Origin: Limenecus sp048360435
GTDB lineage: Bacteria > Cyanobacteriota > Vampirovibrionia > Gastranaerophilales > Gastranaerophilaceae
Assembly: GCA_048360435.1 (NCBI GenBank)
Contig: DBGCOP010000032.1
Coordinates: forward strand, 1 to 27,984
Direction of reading: 5' to 3'
Length of the DNA stretch: 27,984 nt
Both the position numbers and the translations under genes were made by a program. Shown here piece after piece: positions 1 to 6,568 of the stretch (within the stretch, counting starts at the first letter, position 1; each line of letters begins with the position of its first letter). The notes beneath the pieces were generated by a model that saw nothing but the letters and a program-made list of their open reading frames with translations, was not told where the DNA came from and searched no databases.

Positions 1-311
1 GATTTTTGCGCATCAGACATATCGGAAGAATCAATCTTGTTGTAAATGTCAGAATATTTAGATTGGATTTTGGAAGTGTTGCCGCTGAGCTTTCGTTCGA
101 GCATTTCTTCAAAAGTAAGCCCGATACCGATTTGTTGTAAAAACTCTGATAACTCTTTTAAAGGATTGATAATATTATCGAGCATATATTTGTTGTAAAC
201 TTTTAATGTATCTGCAAGTTCTTTGTTACTTTTTTTAAGCTCATTTTTTGTTTTTTTTAAGGCTTTTTGAAATTGTTGGGGATTAGTTTTTAAGTCATCG
301 TTGTTTTGCAT
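1..311 (-). CDS. Probable phage tail tape-measure protein, N-terminal part (runs off the window)
   Basis: An open minus-strand frame starts at ATG 311-309 and runs to the window edge without a stop, giving about 103 residues. The start has a good Shine-Dalgarno (AAAGGAGC) a few bases upstream. The visible part begins MQNNDDLKTNPQQFQKALKK and is charged, helical and coiled-coil-like, with no signal peptide. In tailed phages the tape measure gene lies directly downstream of the frameshifting tail chaperone. That is the position here, on the same strand as the chaperone ending at 1552, apart from the two opposite-strand genes between them. The tape-measure call therefore rests on position plus helical composition, not on a recognised domain. 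The rest of the gene lies outside the window, so its length, the usual test, cannot be checked. Confidence 0.55.
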   Translation of the reverse strand, partial: MQNNDDLKTNPQQFQKALKKTKNELKKSNKELADTLKVYNKYMLDNIINPLKELSEFLQQIGIGLTFEEMLERKLSGNTSKIQSKYSDIYNKIDSSDMSDAQK

Positions 312-334
312 ATTAGCTCCTTTTCTGTTAAACT
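306..334 (+). promoter_or_regulatory. Promoter of the first small secreted-protein gene
   Basis: TTGCAT (306-311), 17 nt, then TAAACT (329-334), ending 6 nt before the ATG at 341. No Shine-Dalgarno lies between, so the mRNA may be leaderless. The -35 hexamer overlaps the start codon of the opposite-strand gene. The same arrangement recurs before the paralog at 978. Confidence 0.45.
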
Positions 335-340
335 GATAAA

Positions 341-892
341 ATGAAATACTTGATATTGTTGATGATATTTTTAGGGTTGTGCGCTCCTGTTAACGCAGAA
401 GTGCTCAAGGGTGGAGTTTCCTACACTGTCGGAACAGCCCGTAAGATAGCGTTTGAAAATATATCTCAAACAATAGATATGGCTAAATATGCTAATGGAC
501 ATATTTATGACCCTAATAAAAAAGCAAATATAAATGCTTTAAAAAGAAATAAAACGGACTTTACAGACAGAGTAATAACTTACTATGAGAGTAAGAAAAC
601 TGAATTCCGGGCTTATTCTATTACTTATAAAAAAAATCCTTATGTTTCATATTATTATATCCTTCCTAAAGGAATGCTTGGCGGAATTGATATTAAAAAG
701 ATAGGAGCTGCTCATCAGCGGATAACTGCAAAGTATTCTTTGATGGGGAGTTTGATTTCAGTTATATTAAATGTTGATAAAGATAATCAATTTATCTTTG
801 ATGCAAACAAAAAACTCATATCCCATTGCCTAGGAGGTAACTGTTACAACGAAAAAGGCGAGCTGGATCATACCAGAAGAGTTATAGAATAA
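341..892 (+). CDS. Small secreted protein, copy 1 (moron-like gene in a phage tail module)
   Basis: 183 aa. The N-terminus MKYLILLMIFLGLCAPVNA is a signal peptide with a probable signal peptidase I site after Ala19. The mature part has no domain I recognise. The C-terminus carries an HCxGxNCYNEKG motif with two cysteines that is conserved in the paralog at 978 and could form a disulfide after export. Start choice: the only ATG in front of the signal peptide; it lacks a Shine-Dalgarno but sits 6 nt after a -10-like element. The gene runs opposite to the flanking phage genes and has its own promoter and terminator, the usual layout of a moron (a cargo gene expressed from the prophage). Function unknown; a cell-surface or periplasmic role is inferred from the signal peptide only. 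Confidence 0.8.
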   Translation: MKYLILLMIFLGLCAPVNAEVLKGGVSYTVGTARKIAFENISQTIDMAKYANGHIYDPNKKANINALKRNKTDFTDRVITYYESKKTEFRAYSITYKKNPYVSYYYILPKGMLGGIDIKKIGAAHQRITAKYSLMGSLISVILNVDKDNQFIFDANKKLISHCLGGNCYNEKGELDHTRRVIE

Positions 893-908
893 GCATGTAA
901 CTCTTTTT
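877..908 (+). terminator. Intrinsic terminator after secreted protein copy 1
   Basis: Stem AAGAGTTA (877-884) / TAACTCTT (898-905) with a 13-nt loop, followed by a short T run. It overlaps the end of the coding sequence. The loop is long and the T run short, so strength is uncertain. Confidence 0.5.
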
Positions 909-942
909 GACGTTTTTTGCTTTGGCTTATGAGTCAACTATC

Positions 943-971
943 TTGCCTATTAGCTCCGTTTTTGTTAAACT
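943..971 (+). promoter_or_regulatory. Promoter of the second small secreted-protein gene
   Basis: TTGCCT (943-948), 17 nt, TAAACT (966-971), again ending 6 nt before the ATG (978). The stretch from about 949 to the ATG is nearly identical to that before copy 1, so the duplication included the promoter. Confidence 0.45.
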
Positions 972-977
972 GATAAA

Positions 978-1526
978 ATGAAATACTTGATATTGTTGAT
1001 GATATTTTTAGGGTTGTACGCTCCTGTTAACGCAGAAGTGCTCAAGGGCGAGAGGGCATATACTGTTGAAACTGCCAGAAAAATAGCGTTTGAAATGGCA
1101 CCTCAAACAATAGATATAGCTAAATATGCTAATGACTATTTTTTTGACCCTAATAAAAAAGCAAATATAAATGCTTTAAAAAAGAATAAAACAAATTTTA
1201 TTAACAGAACTGTAAATGATTGTGGTTATCTTGACGAAAAAAGAGGACTTGCGATGTATTCGGTTGAGTATAAAAACAATCCTAATATTGAATATTTTTA
1301 TATTCTTCCGGAAGGAATGCTTGTTGGGATTAATATAATTAAGCATGAAAATGATTTTCCGGTAGTAATGGCAAGGTATTTTCTTGACGGCTCTCTGGTT
1401 GATGTTATACTGCTTGTTGATTATGATAATCATTTTTTCTTTAATAAAAATAAAAAACTCATATCCCATTGTGTAGGGGATAATTGTTATAACGAAAAAG
1501 GCAAACTGATAAAAAAGCGAAAATAA
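978..1526 (+). CDS. Small secreted protein, copy 2 (tandem paralog)
   Basis: 182 aa. The signal peptide MKYLILLMIFLGLYAPVNA differs from copy 1 at one residue, and the first 70 or so nucleotides are nearly identical to copy 1. The middle third has diverged strongly. The tail again shows a two-cysteine HCxGxNCYNEKG motif. It lacks a Shine-Dalgarno and starts 6 nt after a -10-like element. The gene ends just before the convergent tail chaperone frameshift reading frame (end at 1552). No known domain. The pairing of a fixed leader with a variable centre suggests either relaxed selection or diversification of the exposed part of an exported protein. Confidence 0.8.
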   Translation: MKYLILLMIFLGLYAPVNAEVLKGERAYTVETARKIAFEMAPQTIDIAKYANDYFFDPNKKANINALKKNKTNFINRTVNDCGYLDEKRGLAMYSVEYKNNPNIEYFYILPEGMLVGINIIKHENDFPVVMARYFLDGSLVDVILLVDYDNHFFFNKNKKLISHCVGDNCYNEKGKLIKKRK

Positions 1527-1551
1527 GTTAGAAAACCCTCTTTGCCTTTAT

Positions 1552-2138
1552 TTACCTTGTCTGCGCAGCAATCAGCGAAAGAGCCCTGAGCGCATCTTTC
1601 CCAACGAGCGGTTTTTGTCCTCCTGTGTCTTGCAAAACTCCTTTCAATTCACAGAACTTGTATAAAACAGCAAAATACTTTCTGGGTGTTGCTTCCCAGA
1701 ACTCCCTGTCACTCCAGCCCAGAATGTTTCTCGCTGTTGTGTATATGGTTAGCCAATCAAACCTTTCTTCGCTGTCTTTTTCTTTTGTTGAACTTTTTTT
1801 TTATTTTGCTCCATTATCTCAGGCGGCATTAACGGCTCTAAAAAAGCTAATGATATAACCAATTGATTTTGTGCAAACAAAAACGGCTTCTGTTCAAACT
1901 CCTGCCTCAGCTCAGAAATCTCTTCTTCTGTGTGATGTTTCATTAAAGCACAGCAAAGAATCTCAAGATTCAAATCATAAGAGAGATTGCGTTTTATAAT
2001 AAATTCGTTGTATAAACAAAAAATCCCCTTTCCTGTGACCTGCTCGGCTCTGGCATATGCCTTGTTGTCAAACTCGAGCTTGTAAATCTTTTCACCCACC
2101 TTAATAGTGTGTTCTTTGTTTAAAATATCCTGAATCAT
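1552..2138 (-). CDS. Phage tail assembly chaperone, -1 frameshift long form (G-T type)
   Basis: The short form (ATG at 2138, stop at 1749) contains a run of nine A (minus strand; plus 1794-1802). A -1 slip there continues into an 80-residue reading frame ending at TAA 1554-1552. That frame has a stop immediately upstream of the A run, so it can only be entered by slippage. The extension contains TIYTTARNILGWSDREFWEA followed by TPRKYFAVLY, typical of the T part of tail chaperones (W..xFW..TPRK). The long form would be about 195 aa. In lambda-like phages G and GT chaperone the tape measure protein during tail assembly; the putative tape measure gene follows downstream on the same strand. Frame relation and slippery run are seen directly; function is from family knowledge. 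Confidence 0.72.
1749..2138 (-). CDS. Phage tail assembly chaperone, short form (G type)
   Basis: 129 aa in the zero frame. The N-terminal half, with TIKVGEKIYKLEFDNKAYAR followed by AEQVTGKG, resembles the small tail assembly chaperones of tailed phages and gene transfer agents. The C-terminus (EQNKKKVQQKKKTAKKGLIG) is a lysine-rich tail, encoded over and after the slippery A run. Good Shine-Dalgarno (AGGAAAGGAA) upstream of ATG 2138. It lies 21 bp downstream of the 157-aa gene, so the two are probably co-transcribed. Likely the abundant product, with the frameshifted long form as the minor one. Confidence 0.72.
   Translation of the reverse strand: MIQDILNKEHTIKVGEKIYKLEFDNKAYARAEQVTGKGIFCLYNEFIIKRNLSYDLNLEILCCALMKHHTEEEISELRQEFEQKPFLFAQNQLVISLAFLEPLMPPEIMEQNKKKVQQKKKTAKKGLIG
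1794..1802 (-). other. Slippery A9 run for programmed -1 frameshifting
   Basis: The zero frame reads AAT AAA AAA AAA GTT, so it contains an A AAA AAA heptamer. The -1 frame reads TAA AAA AAA AGT, its stop lying just before the run. Homopolymeric A heptamers are established -1 slippage sites. I did not find a convincing downstream pseudoknot by eye. Confidence 0.65.
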
Positions 2139-2159
2139 GTTTTTCCTTTCCTGTGTGTC

Positions 2160-2633
2160 TTATGCGTTGTAAACAATTGTTTCTGCTTTGATTATGTCTT
2201 TTTGCCACATGTTGTTTTTGAAAACGTCTCTGTTGCCCGATTCGTCCATGTATCTGGGAATTTGTGTGTGTCCGTCAATAGACTTTCCATAAACCCAGGG
2301 GATTTTTTTTGAATATGCAACAGGTCTCAAAGGGCAGCACTGGGGCTGTTTGATTCTCATGTTTTTTGTCCTTTCAAGATACTTGCGTGCTTTTTCTCCT
2401 TTTAGAGCTTCTCTTTGTGCAAGAACAAACCCGTCTTTCTGTTTGAAAAATCTATGTATTTCAATTTTTGAACAGTCATTTTTTTTGCAAAAAAGAGAAT
2501 AAACAACTTCTTTAAAAATCCTTTTGCTTTTGACAAAATCCTTTGTCGGCTTTTTTAGAACATACTTTTCAATGCACCAGTAGGTTTCGGGGTCGTCGGT
2601 GCTGTAAATAACACCGCAGCAAAAAAATTTCAC
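2160..2633 (-). CDS. Phage-module protein of unknown function, cysteine-containing
   Basis: 157 aa, GTG start at 2633 with a strong Shine-Dalgarno (AAGGAGAG) close upstream. First gene of the minus-strand tail module, 21 bp before the tail chaperone. It begins MKFFCCGVIYSTDDPETYWC and contains several more cysteines (KKNDC around the middle, QPQCCPLRP near residue 100), which might bind metal, but I see no clean zinc-finger spacing. No signal peptide or membrane segment. In many phages this slot holds a tail tube or tail terminator protein; the sequence does not let me say so here. Unrecognised. Confidence 0.6.
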   Translation of the reverse strand: MKFFCCGVIYSTDDPETYWCIEKYVLKKPTKDFVKSKRIFKEVVYSLFCKKNDCSKIEIHRFFKQKDGFVLAQREALKGEKARKYLERTKNMRIKQPQCCPLRPVAYSKKIPWVYGKSIDGHTQIPRYMDESGNRDVFKNNMWQKDIIKAETIVYNA

Positions 2634-2670
2634 GTTCTCTCTCTCCTTAATTTTGAAGTATATATTTTAG

Positions 2671-2698
2671 AAAAAAGGGCATAACAATGCTCTTTTTT
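2671..2698 (-). terminator. Terminator-like hairpin in the leader of the tail module
   Basis: Stem of about 12 pairs (2671-2682 with 2687-2698, one G-U pair) and a 4-nt loop. Read on the minus strand it ends in a run of six U. It lies about 40 nt upstream of the 157-aa gene, so it would stop transcription before the phage genes unless relieved, that is, a possible attenuator. The A/T arms make it potentially bidirectional. Confidence 0.5.
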
Positions 2699-2739
2699 GT
2701 AAGGTGGGCTTCGGCAAATTTTTGCGTTCACCTCTTACG
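2699..2739 (-). other. Structured leader RNA candidate upstream of the tail module
   Basis: On the minus strand GTAAG-AG-GTG pairs with CACCTTAC, closing a loop that can form a further GCAA/TTGC stem. It sits directly upstream of the terminator-like hairpin (2671-2698) and directly downstream of a TATAAA (2751-2746). The aptamer-then-terminator order looks riboswitch-like, but I match it to no known class. Confidence 0.3.
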
Positions 2740-2763
2740 TTTTTATTTATAACATATTTTTGC

Positions 2764-2779
2764 GTACCCCAAGGGGTAC
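2764..2779. promoter_or_regulatory. Perfect palindrome, possible operator
   Basis: GTACCCC-AA-GGGGTAC, seven-bp perfect arms with a 2-nt spacer. It lies between divergent genes, about 12 nt upstream of a minus-strand TATAAA (2751-2746), a position suited to a dimeric regulator of the phage operon. The regulator is unknown. Confidence 0.4.
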
Positions 2780-2882
2780 AATTTAATCATATTCAGCAAT
2801 AATTAAATATAGCCTTAATTACCAATGAAAAATACAGGGAAAATAAATAAAATGACAAAGTAGCGTAAATGGAGAATTCACT

Positions 2883-3431
2883 ATGGCTGATCTTGTAAAA
2901 CGATTTTGCAACACATTTCTCGTAGAAGGCTTGTTTGTGATGATAATAGGAGCGTTGCTTCTTTTACTTCCGCAGGTTTCTACACTCGCGTTGAGTCTGA
3001 TGATTAGCGTTGCATTGATATTAGCAGGGATATATAAATTTATAAGCTCTATAATCAGACGTGACGAAATTGAAAAATCCTGGCTCAGTGCGTTGATTGC
3101 AATACTTATGATTGGTACCGGTGCATATTTGACAGTGAGACCGCTTTTTAACCTGTTTCTTCTCACAATGGGTGTGGGAATTTATTTTGTACTCGAAGGC
3201 ATAAACTCAATGGTTATGGCATTTGAAAGCAAAGGAATTCTGAAACACTGGTGGGTAGGCTTAGTTGCAGGTCTTGCGCAGTTTGCGCTTGCGTTCATTA
3301 TCCTGTTTGGAATGCCCGGAACCGCGTTGTTCACAATCGGTGTGTTAATCGGGGTGAACATGCTCTTGAGCGGCGTGGCTTTGATTTCCGTTTATACGGG
3401 AGCCGGCTGCCCCTCAATGAGAGAAGCTTAA
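2883..3431 (+). CDS. HdeD/DUF308-type membrane protein
   Basis: 182 aa, almost entirely hydrophobic, with about six predicted membrane segments in three paired hairpins: VEGLFVMIIGALLLLLPQ, LALSLMISVALILAGI, SALIAILMIGTGAYLTV, LFLLTMGVGIYFVLEG, GLVAGLAQFALAFIILFG, FTIGVLIGVNMLLSGVAL. The repeated pattern of two helices separated by a P or R turn, and the length, match the HdeD family of acid-stress-associated membrane proteins (DUF308). The biochemical function of the family is unclear. Clear Shine-Dalgarno (GGAG) before the ATG. Single gene, divergent from the phage module, with its own strong terminator downstream. It probably belongs to the host chromosome, which would place the phage boundary near 2640-2880. 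Confidence 0.8.
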   Translation: MADLVKRFCNTFLVEGLFVMIIGALLLLLPQVSTLALSLMISVALILAGIYKFISSIIRRDEIEKSWLSALIAILMIGTGAYLTVRPLFNLFLLTMGVGIYFVLEGINSMVMAFESKGILKHWWVGLVAGLAQFALAFIILFGMPGTALFTIGVLIGVNMLLSGVALISVYTGAGCPSMREA

Positions 3432-3472
3432 CAGCAGGAGCCGTATTATATTCTCTATGAATGTCCTGCTGT

Positions 3473-3510
3473 GGAGCCTGCGGTTAAAAATAGCCGCAGG
3501 CTCCTTCTTT
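3473..3510 (+). terminator. Strong intrinsic terminator after the HdeD-like gene
   Basis: Perfect 11-bp stem GGAGCCTGCGG (3473-3483) / CCGCAGGCTCC (3494-3504) followed by TTCTTT. It also separates the convergent gene ending at 3523. Confidence 0.85.
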
Positions 3511-3522
3511 AAGCTTTTGCTA

Positions 3523-5244
3523 CTACAAAGTTGTTATGCAATATTCGTCAATAATCGTGTCACATGGCTTTTCGAAGCCGGCAAGCGTGTTTAAAAAATG
3601 TGTCAGAAGAATGGAAACATACTTTGGCGGCAAGTCCGAAAGGTCGATAACAAACTCGTTTATGCCGATTTTTTCAAGCTTGTGAACATATTCGTATAAG
3701 TGAAGAATGTAATCCTGAAACATGTGCATACGGCAGAATCCGTCCACAACAAACGGAAGAACCTTCTTAAGCGAAGGATCTTTGAGTGCATAATTCCCAT
3801 TGTGACAGGGCGCTTTGCAAGAAAGCCTCGACACAATTGCGGAATCGTTGTTCAAAGGACATAAGCCCAGTGACGGCACACGTACATTTCCCGCAATCGT
3901 AAGCTTCTTGTTCGGGATAAGGTTTTTGATTTTCTTTATGCAGTTTTTTGTGTTTGTAATGTTTTCAAAGGTGCTGAAATCTACCGTGTCAATCGGATGA
4001 AGATTGTTGAGACACTTTATTGACATGCTGTTTAAAAGATTTATGCCCTGACCGATTTCAACCGGAATTCTGTGCAGTTCGTCATCGTTAATGAATGCCC
4101 ACAGATAGCCTATGTTGTTGATTATGATTGATGAGGGCACAGGCTCTGTCAAACACAGGTTCTTTACATATTCGTAAACCCTGTCAAAATCTCTTTCAAT
4201 AAGGATTCTCGGCGTACTCAATTGAAGCTTGATTCCGTAATTAAAACAGAATTTTTTTACTTTTGTGATGATTTGGTGAAAACTGCTCTTTGAAAGGTCT
4301 GCCGTGCTTAAAATTTCACCGTATTCAATGCTGTAAACAGGGTTGAAACCGAGCTTTGCAATGAATTTTTTGAGGTTGTCAATTTGAGAAATTGAAGAAA
4401 GCCTGAGATTTATGCGCGGAAGCTTGTCTTGAAGCGAAGTGTAATCAAATTCCTTCTTCAGCCTCGGAGATCTGTTCTCCCACTCAAATTTTTGAATGTT
4501 TCTTGAGAACTTGAAATCAGAACCCTGCGCACTCATCATTTCACCCGAAAAATGATTTGTCTGATAAATGCTTTTTCTTACATGTTTGAACGGCAGCTTC
4601 TGGTTTTTGAAAACTTTCGGCTTTTCAAGAATTTTTTCAACAAGCTGAATCCCTTCAAGAATCTCCTGTGAGGAGTTAAATTTTCCTTTTATAACAACGG
4701 AATCAATCGCCTTGAGTTTTTTGATATCCTCCGCACACCAGGGCAGATTGTCAGAATCAATCGCCAGAGAAATGTTTTTATACTGCTTTATCTTAGCAAT
4801 ATTTTTCATGTAAATTTCTTCTGTTATAATCACCTGATCGGCTTTGTGAAACATGTTGACAAAATCAATGCCCGAAAGGTTGTGAATGTCAAAATATGAA
4901 TCCACAATCACCTTGAACGGCAAAGTATGAGTCTTTATTGCTTCGAGAATAGCAAAACTGTTGATAAAAATTCCGTCAATTTTTGTCTGTTTCAAAAATG
5001 TTATGAATTTTTTAATCTCTATTAAATCCTCTTCCGTAATGTTATGCTTGAAATTTACGTATATTTTACAGTTATTTTTGTGAGCGGTTTCTATAAATTT
5101 GTTAACATATTCAAAGTTGCCGTTTTCAATCCCTTTTAAAAATTTGTGATGATAAACATAAAAACTCCTGCACTTTATAAGAGGCAGAAAATTTTCAATA
5201 TCATCAGGGGTTTTCACCGGAGCTGTCAGAGTAATTTCATTCAT
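3523..5244 (-). CDS. Peptidase U32-like protein
   Basis: 573 aa, apparently two halves of TIM-barrel character. The C-terminal part has four cysteines (C462, C476, C480, C504) embedded in LGLCPLNN...CKAPC...LKD...VDGFCRMHMFQD, matching the U32 signature (Cys cluster, LKD, then D..CRT-like and a helix beginning with an aromatic-N/Q-D). U32 proteins such as UbiU/UbiV and RlhA bind a [4Fe-4S] cluster with four Cys; the spacing here differs from those. The N-terminal half reads like a degenerate copy of the same barrel (repeated ITEEIYMKNI..., AIDSDNLPWC). It may act in RNA or cofactor hydroxylation, or be a proteolysis-type homolog; substrate unknown. No signal peptide: cytoplasmic. The start lacks a Shine-Dalgarno but sits 6 nt after a TATAAT (5256-5251). 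Monocistronic. Confidence 0.65.
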   Translation of the reverse strand: MNEITLTAPVKTPDDIENFLPLIKCRSFYVYHHKFLKGIENGNFEYVNKFIETAHKNNCKIYVNFKHNITEEDLIEIKKFITFLKQTKIDGIFINSFAILEAIKTHTLPFKVIVDSYFDIHNLSGIDFVNMFHKADQVIITEEIYMKNIAKIKQYKNISLAIDSDNLPWCAEDIKKLKAIDSVVIKGKFNSSQEILEGIQLVEKILEKPKVFKNQKLPFKHVRKSIYQTNHFSGEMMSAQGSDFKFSRNIQKFEWENRSPRLKKEFDYTSLQDKLPRINLRLSSISQIDNLKKFIAKLGFNPVYSIEYGEILSTADLSKSSFHQIITKVKKFCFNYGIKLQLSTPRILIERDFDRVYEYVKNLCLTEPVPSSIIINNIGYLWAFINDDELHRIPVEIGQGINLLNSMSIKCLNNLHPIDTVDFSTFENITNTKNCIKKIKNLIPNKKLTIAGNVRVPSLGLCPLNNDSAIVSRLSCKAPCHNGNYALKDPSLKKVLPFVVDGFCRMHMFQDYILHLYEYVHKLEKIGINEFVIDLSDLPPKYVSILLTHFLNTLAGFEKPCDTIIDEYCITTL

Positions 5245-5312
5245 TATTTTATTATAATTTGTTTTCTCTAAAAGAAAAATGCTATATTAAATATTGTGAA
5301 AAAAATTATTAT

Positions 5313-5341
5313 TTGCCATAAATTCAAGAATGTAATAAAAT
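5313..5341 (+). promoter_or_regulatory. Sigma-70-type promoter of the pilus/secretion operon
   Basis: TTGCCA (5313-5318), exactly 17 nt, TAAAAT (5336-5341), each one base from consensus. It gives a leader of about 85 nt before the first gene at 5435. No other candidate as good lies in this divergent region. Confidence 0.6.
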
Positions 5342-5434
5342 TATATTAAAATCGGCTGTTCGTATGTTATTATGAATAGAAAACCGTATTAATATTAGAT
5401 TAGAATGTTACAAAATAGTATGAAGAGAGTGTAA

Positions 5435-6535
5435 ATGTTTGGAGAATTAGACGATTCGGATATATATGAAAACGGCAGAGGCAGCGATGCTTTTGGCGTA
5501 CCTTCCGGACACGAAGATGAACAAAACGGCTTTGGCGGATCTTTTGATGCTGCTTTTGCACAGCAGGAAGATGAACAACAACAGGGCATACTCGGCTTAG
5601 ATGCGGCCCAGGGTTATGCAAGCCAGCAGGGAGTACAGGGAGAATCTTCCGTACAACCTTCACAGGATCCTTTTTCGGATGCTGAAAGAATTCAAAATAT
5701 GAAACCGAAAGCCTCCTCGGGCTTGGTTTATATAGCTTTGCTGGCAGTGCTTTTTGTTGCAGCCGCCGGCATGTTTGCATACAAAAAATTCTTTTCACCT
5801 GAACAAGCACCCGAACAATCAATGGGTGACATGTTCTATGATCAGGCAAACGGCCAAAACCCCGCACCGGCTGACAATACTGCAACAGTAGACGTTGACT
5901 TGGGCGGCGGACAACCTGCTGCACCTGTTGAAACTCAAGCACCGGCAGCACCTGCTGATGCAGTGAATCCGCAGGAACCTGCAAAAACAGCTCAGGCTGA
6001 AAATGCCGAAGCTCAAAAACCGATGAGCGCAATCGAAAAAGCAATGGCAAAGAAAAAAGCCGACGATGCGAAGATGAATAAGCTTGTCCCTGACAAGTCT
6101 GTTGTAGTCGCTGTTTCAAGCGGCGGCAGAGCTGACCCGTTCCTTCCTTACGGAGCGGTTGAAGCAATGAAGAACAAGCCGAAATTTGACCTCATTGCCC
6201 CGCCGTTAGAGATTCCTGAAGCAGACCCTGTCGTTGACGAGGTTATGCAGACAAAAATCTCTGGTATTATGTACGAAAAGAACAGACCCTCTGCGATTGT
6301 GAACTTTGGCGAATCTGACCAGCTTGTTCATAAAGGCGACACAATCAAAGGTTTAAAAATTCTTGATATTACAAAAAATACAGTTGTAATTAAATATAAA
6401 TCCAATATCTATCAGGCAACAGTCGGTCAAACACTTGATTCCGGCGTGAACCTGAATCCGGTTTCTGGTTTGAACAACCAGTTTGGCGGAGCTTACGGCG
6501 GAAGTTCAAAGAACGTAATACAATTCAACAATTAA
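5435..6535 (+). CDS. PilP/GspC-like pilus or secretion assembly protein
   Basis: 366 aa, bitopic. Residues 1-92 are acidic, Gln/Gly-rich and cytoplasmic; residues 95-115 form one membrane segment (GLVYIALLAVLFVAAAGMF); residues 120-200 are a Pro/Ala/Gln-rich periplasmic linker. The C-terminal part contains GRADPFLP, like the GRRDPF motif of PilP, and a small beta domain (KISGIMYEKNRPSAIVNF, then VHKGDTIKGLKILDI) like the homology region of GspC/PilP. Such domains contact the N-terminal domains of the secretin and link it to the inner-membrane complex. It is directly followed by the secretin gene (33 bp gap), which supports this. The long acidic N-terminal tail is unlike classical PilP, a lipoprotein, so the topology is closer to GspC. 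First gene of the operon. Confidence 0.7.
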   Translation: MFGELDDSDIYENGRGSDAFGVPSGHEDEQNGFGGSFDAAFAQQEDEQQQGILGLDAAQGYASQQGVQGESSVQPSQDPFSDAERIQNMKPKASSGLVYIALLAVLFVAAAGMFAYKKFFSPEQAPEQSMGDMFYDQANGQNPAPADNTATVDVDLGGGQPAAPVETQAPAAPADAVNPQEPAKTAQAENAEAQKPMSAIEKAMAKKKADDAKMNKLVPDKSVVVAVSSGGRADPFLPYGAVEAMKNKPKFDLIAPPLEIPEADPVVDEVMQTKISGIMYEKNRPSAIVNFGESDQLVHKGDTIKGLKILDITKNTVVIKYKSNIYQATVGQTLDSGVNLNPVSGLNNQFGGAYGGSSKNVIQFNN

Positions 6536-6568
6536 CTTATACAAATAATTAATAGGAGTCATCAATAA

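Noticed and set aside
1625..1858. 77-aa plus-strand reading frame
   Set aside because: It is antisense to the tail chaperone frameshift region; no ribosome site and no protein-like features.
2699..2739. Known riboswitch (preQ1, c-di-GMP, fluoride)
   Set aside because: The conserved core sequences of these classes are not present; only a generic stem-bulge structure is seen.
5400..6167. 255-aa minus-strand reading frame
   Set aside because: Antisense to the PilP/GspC-like gene; Gln/Leu/Arg-rich composition typical of a shadow frame.
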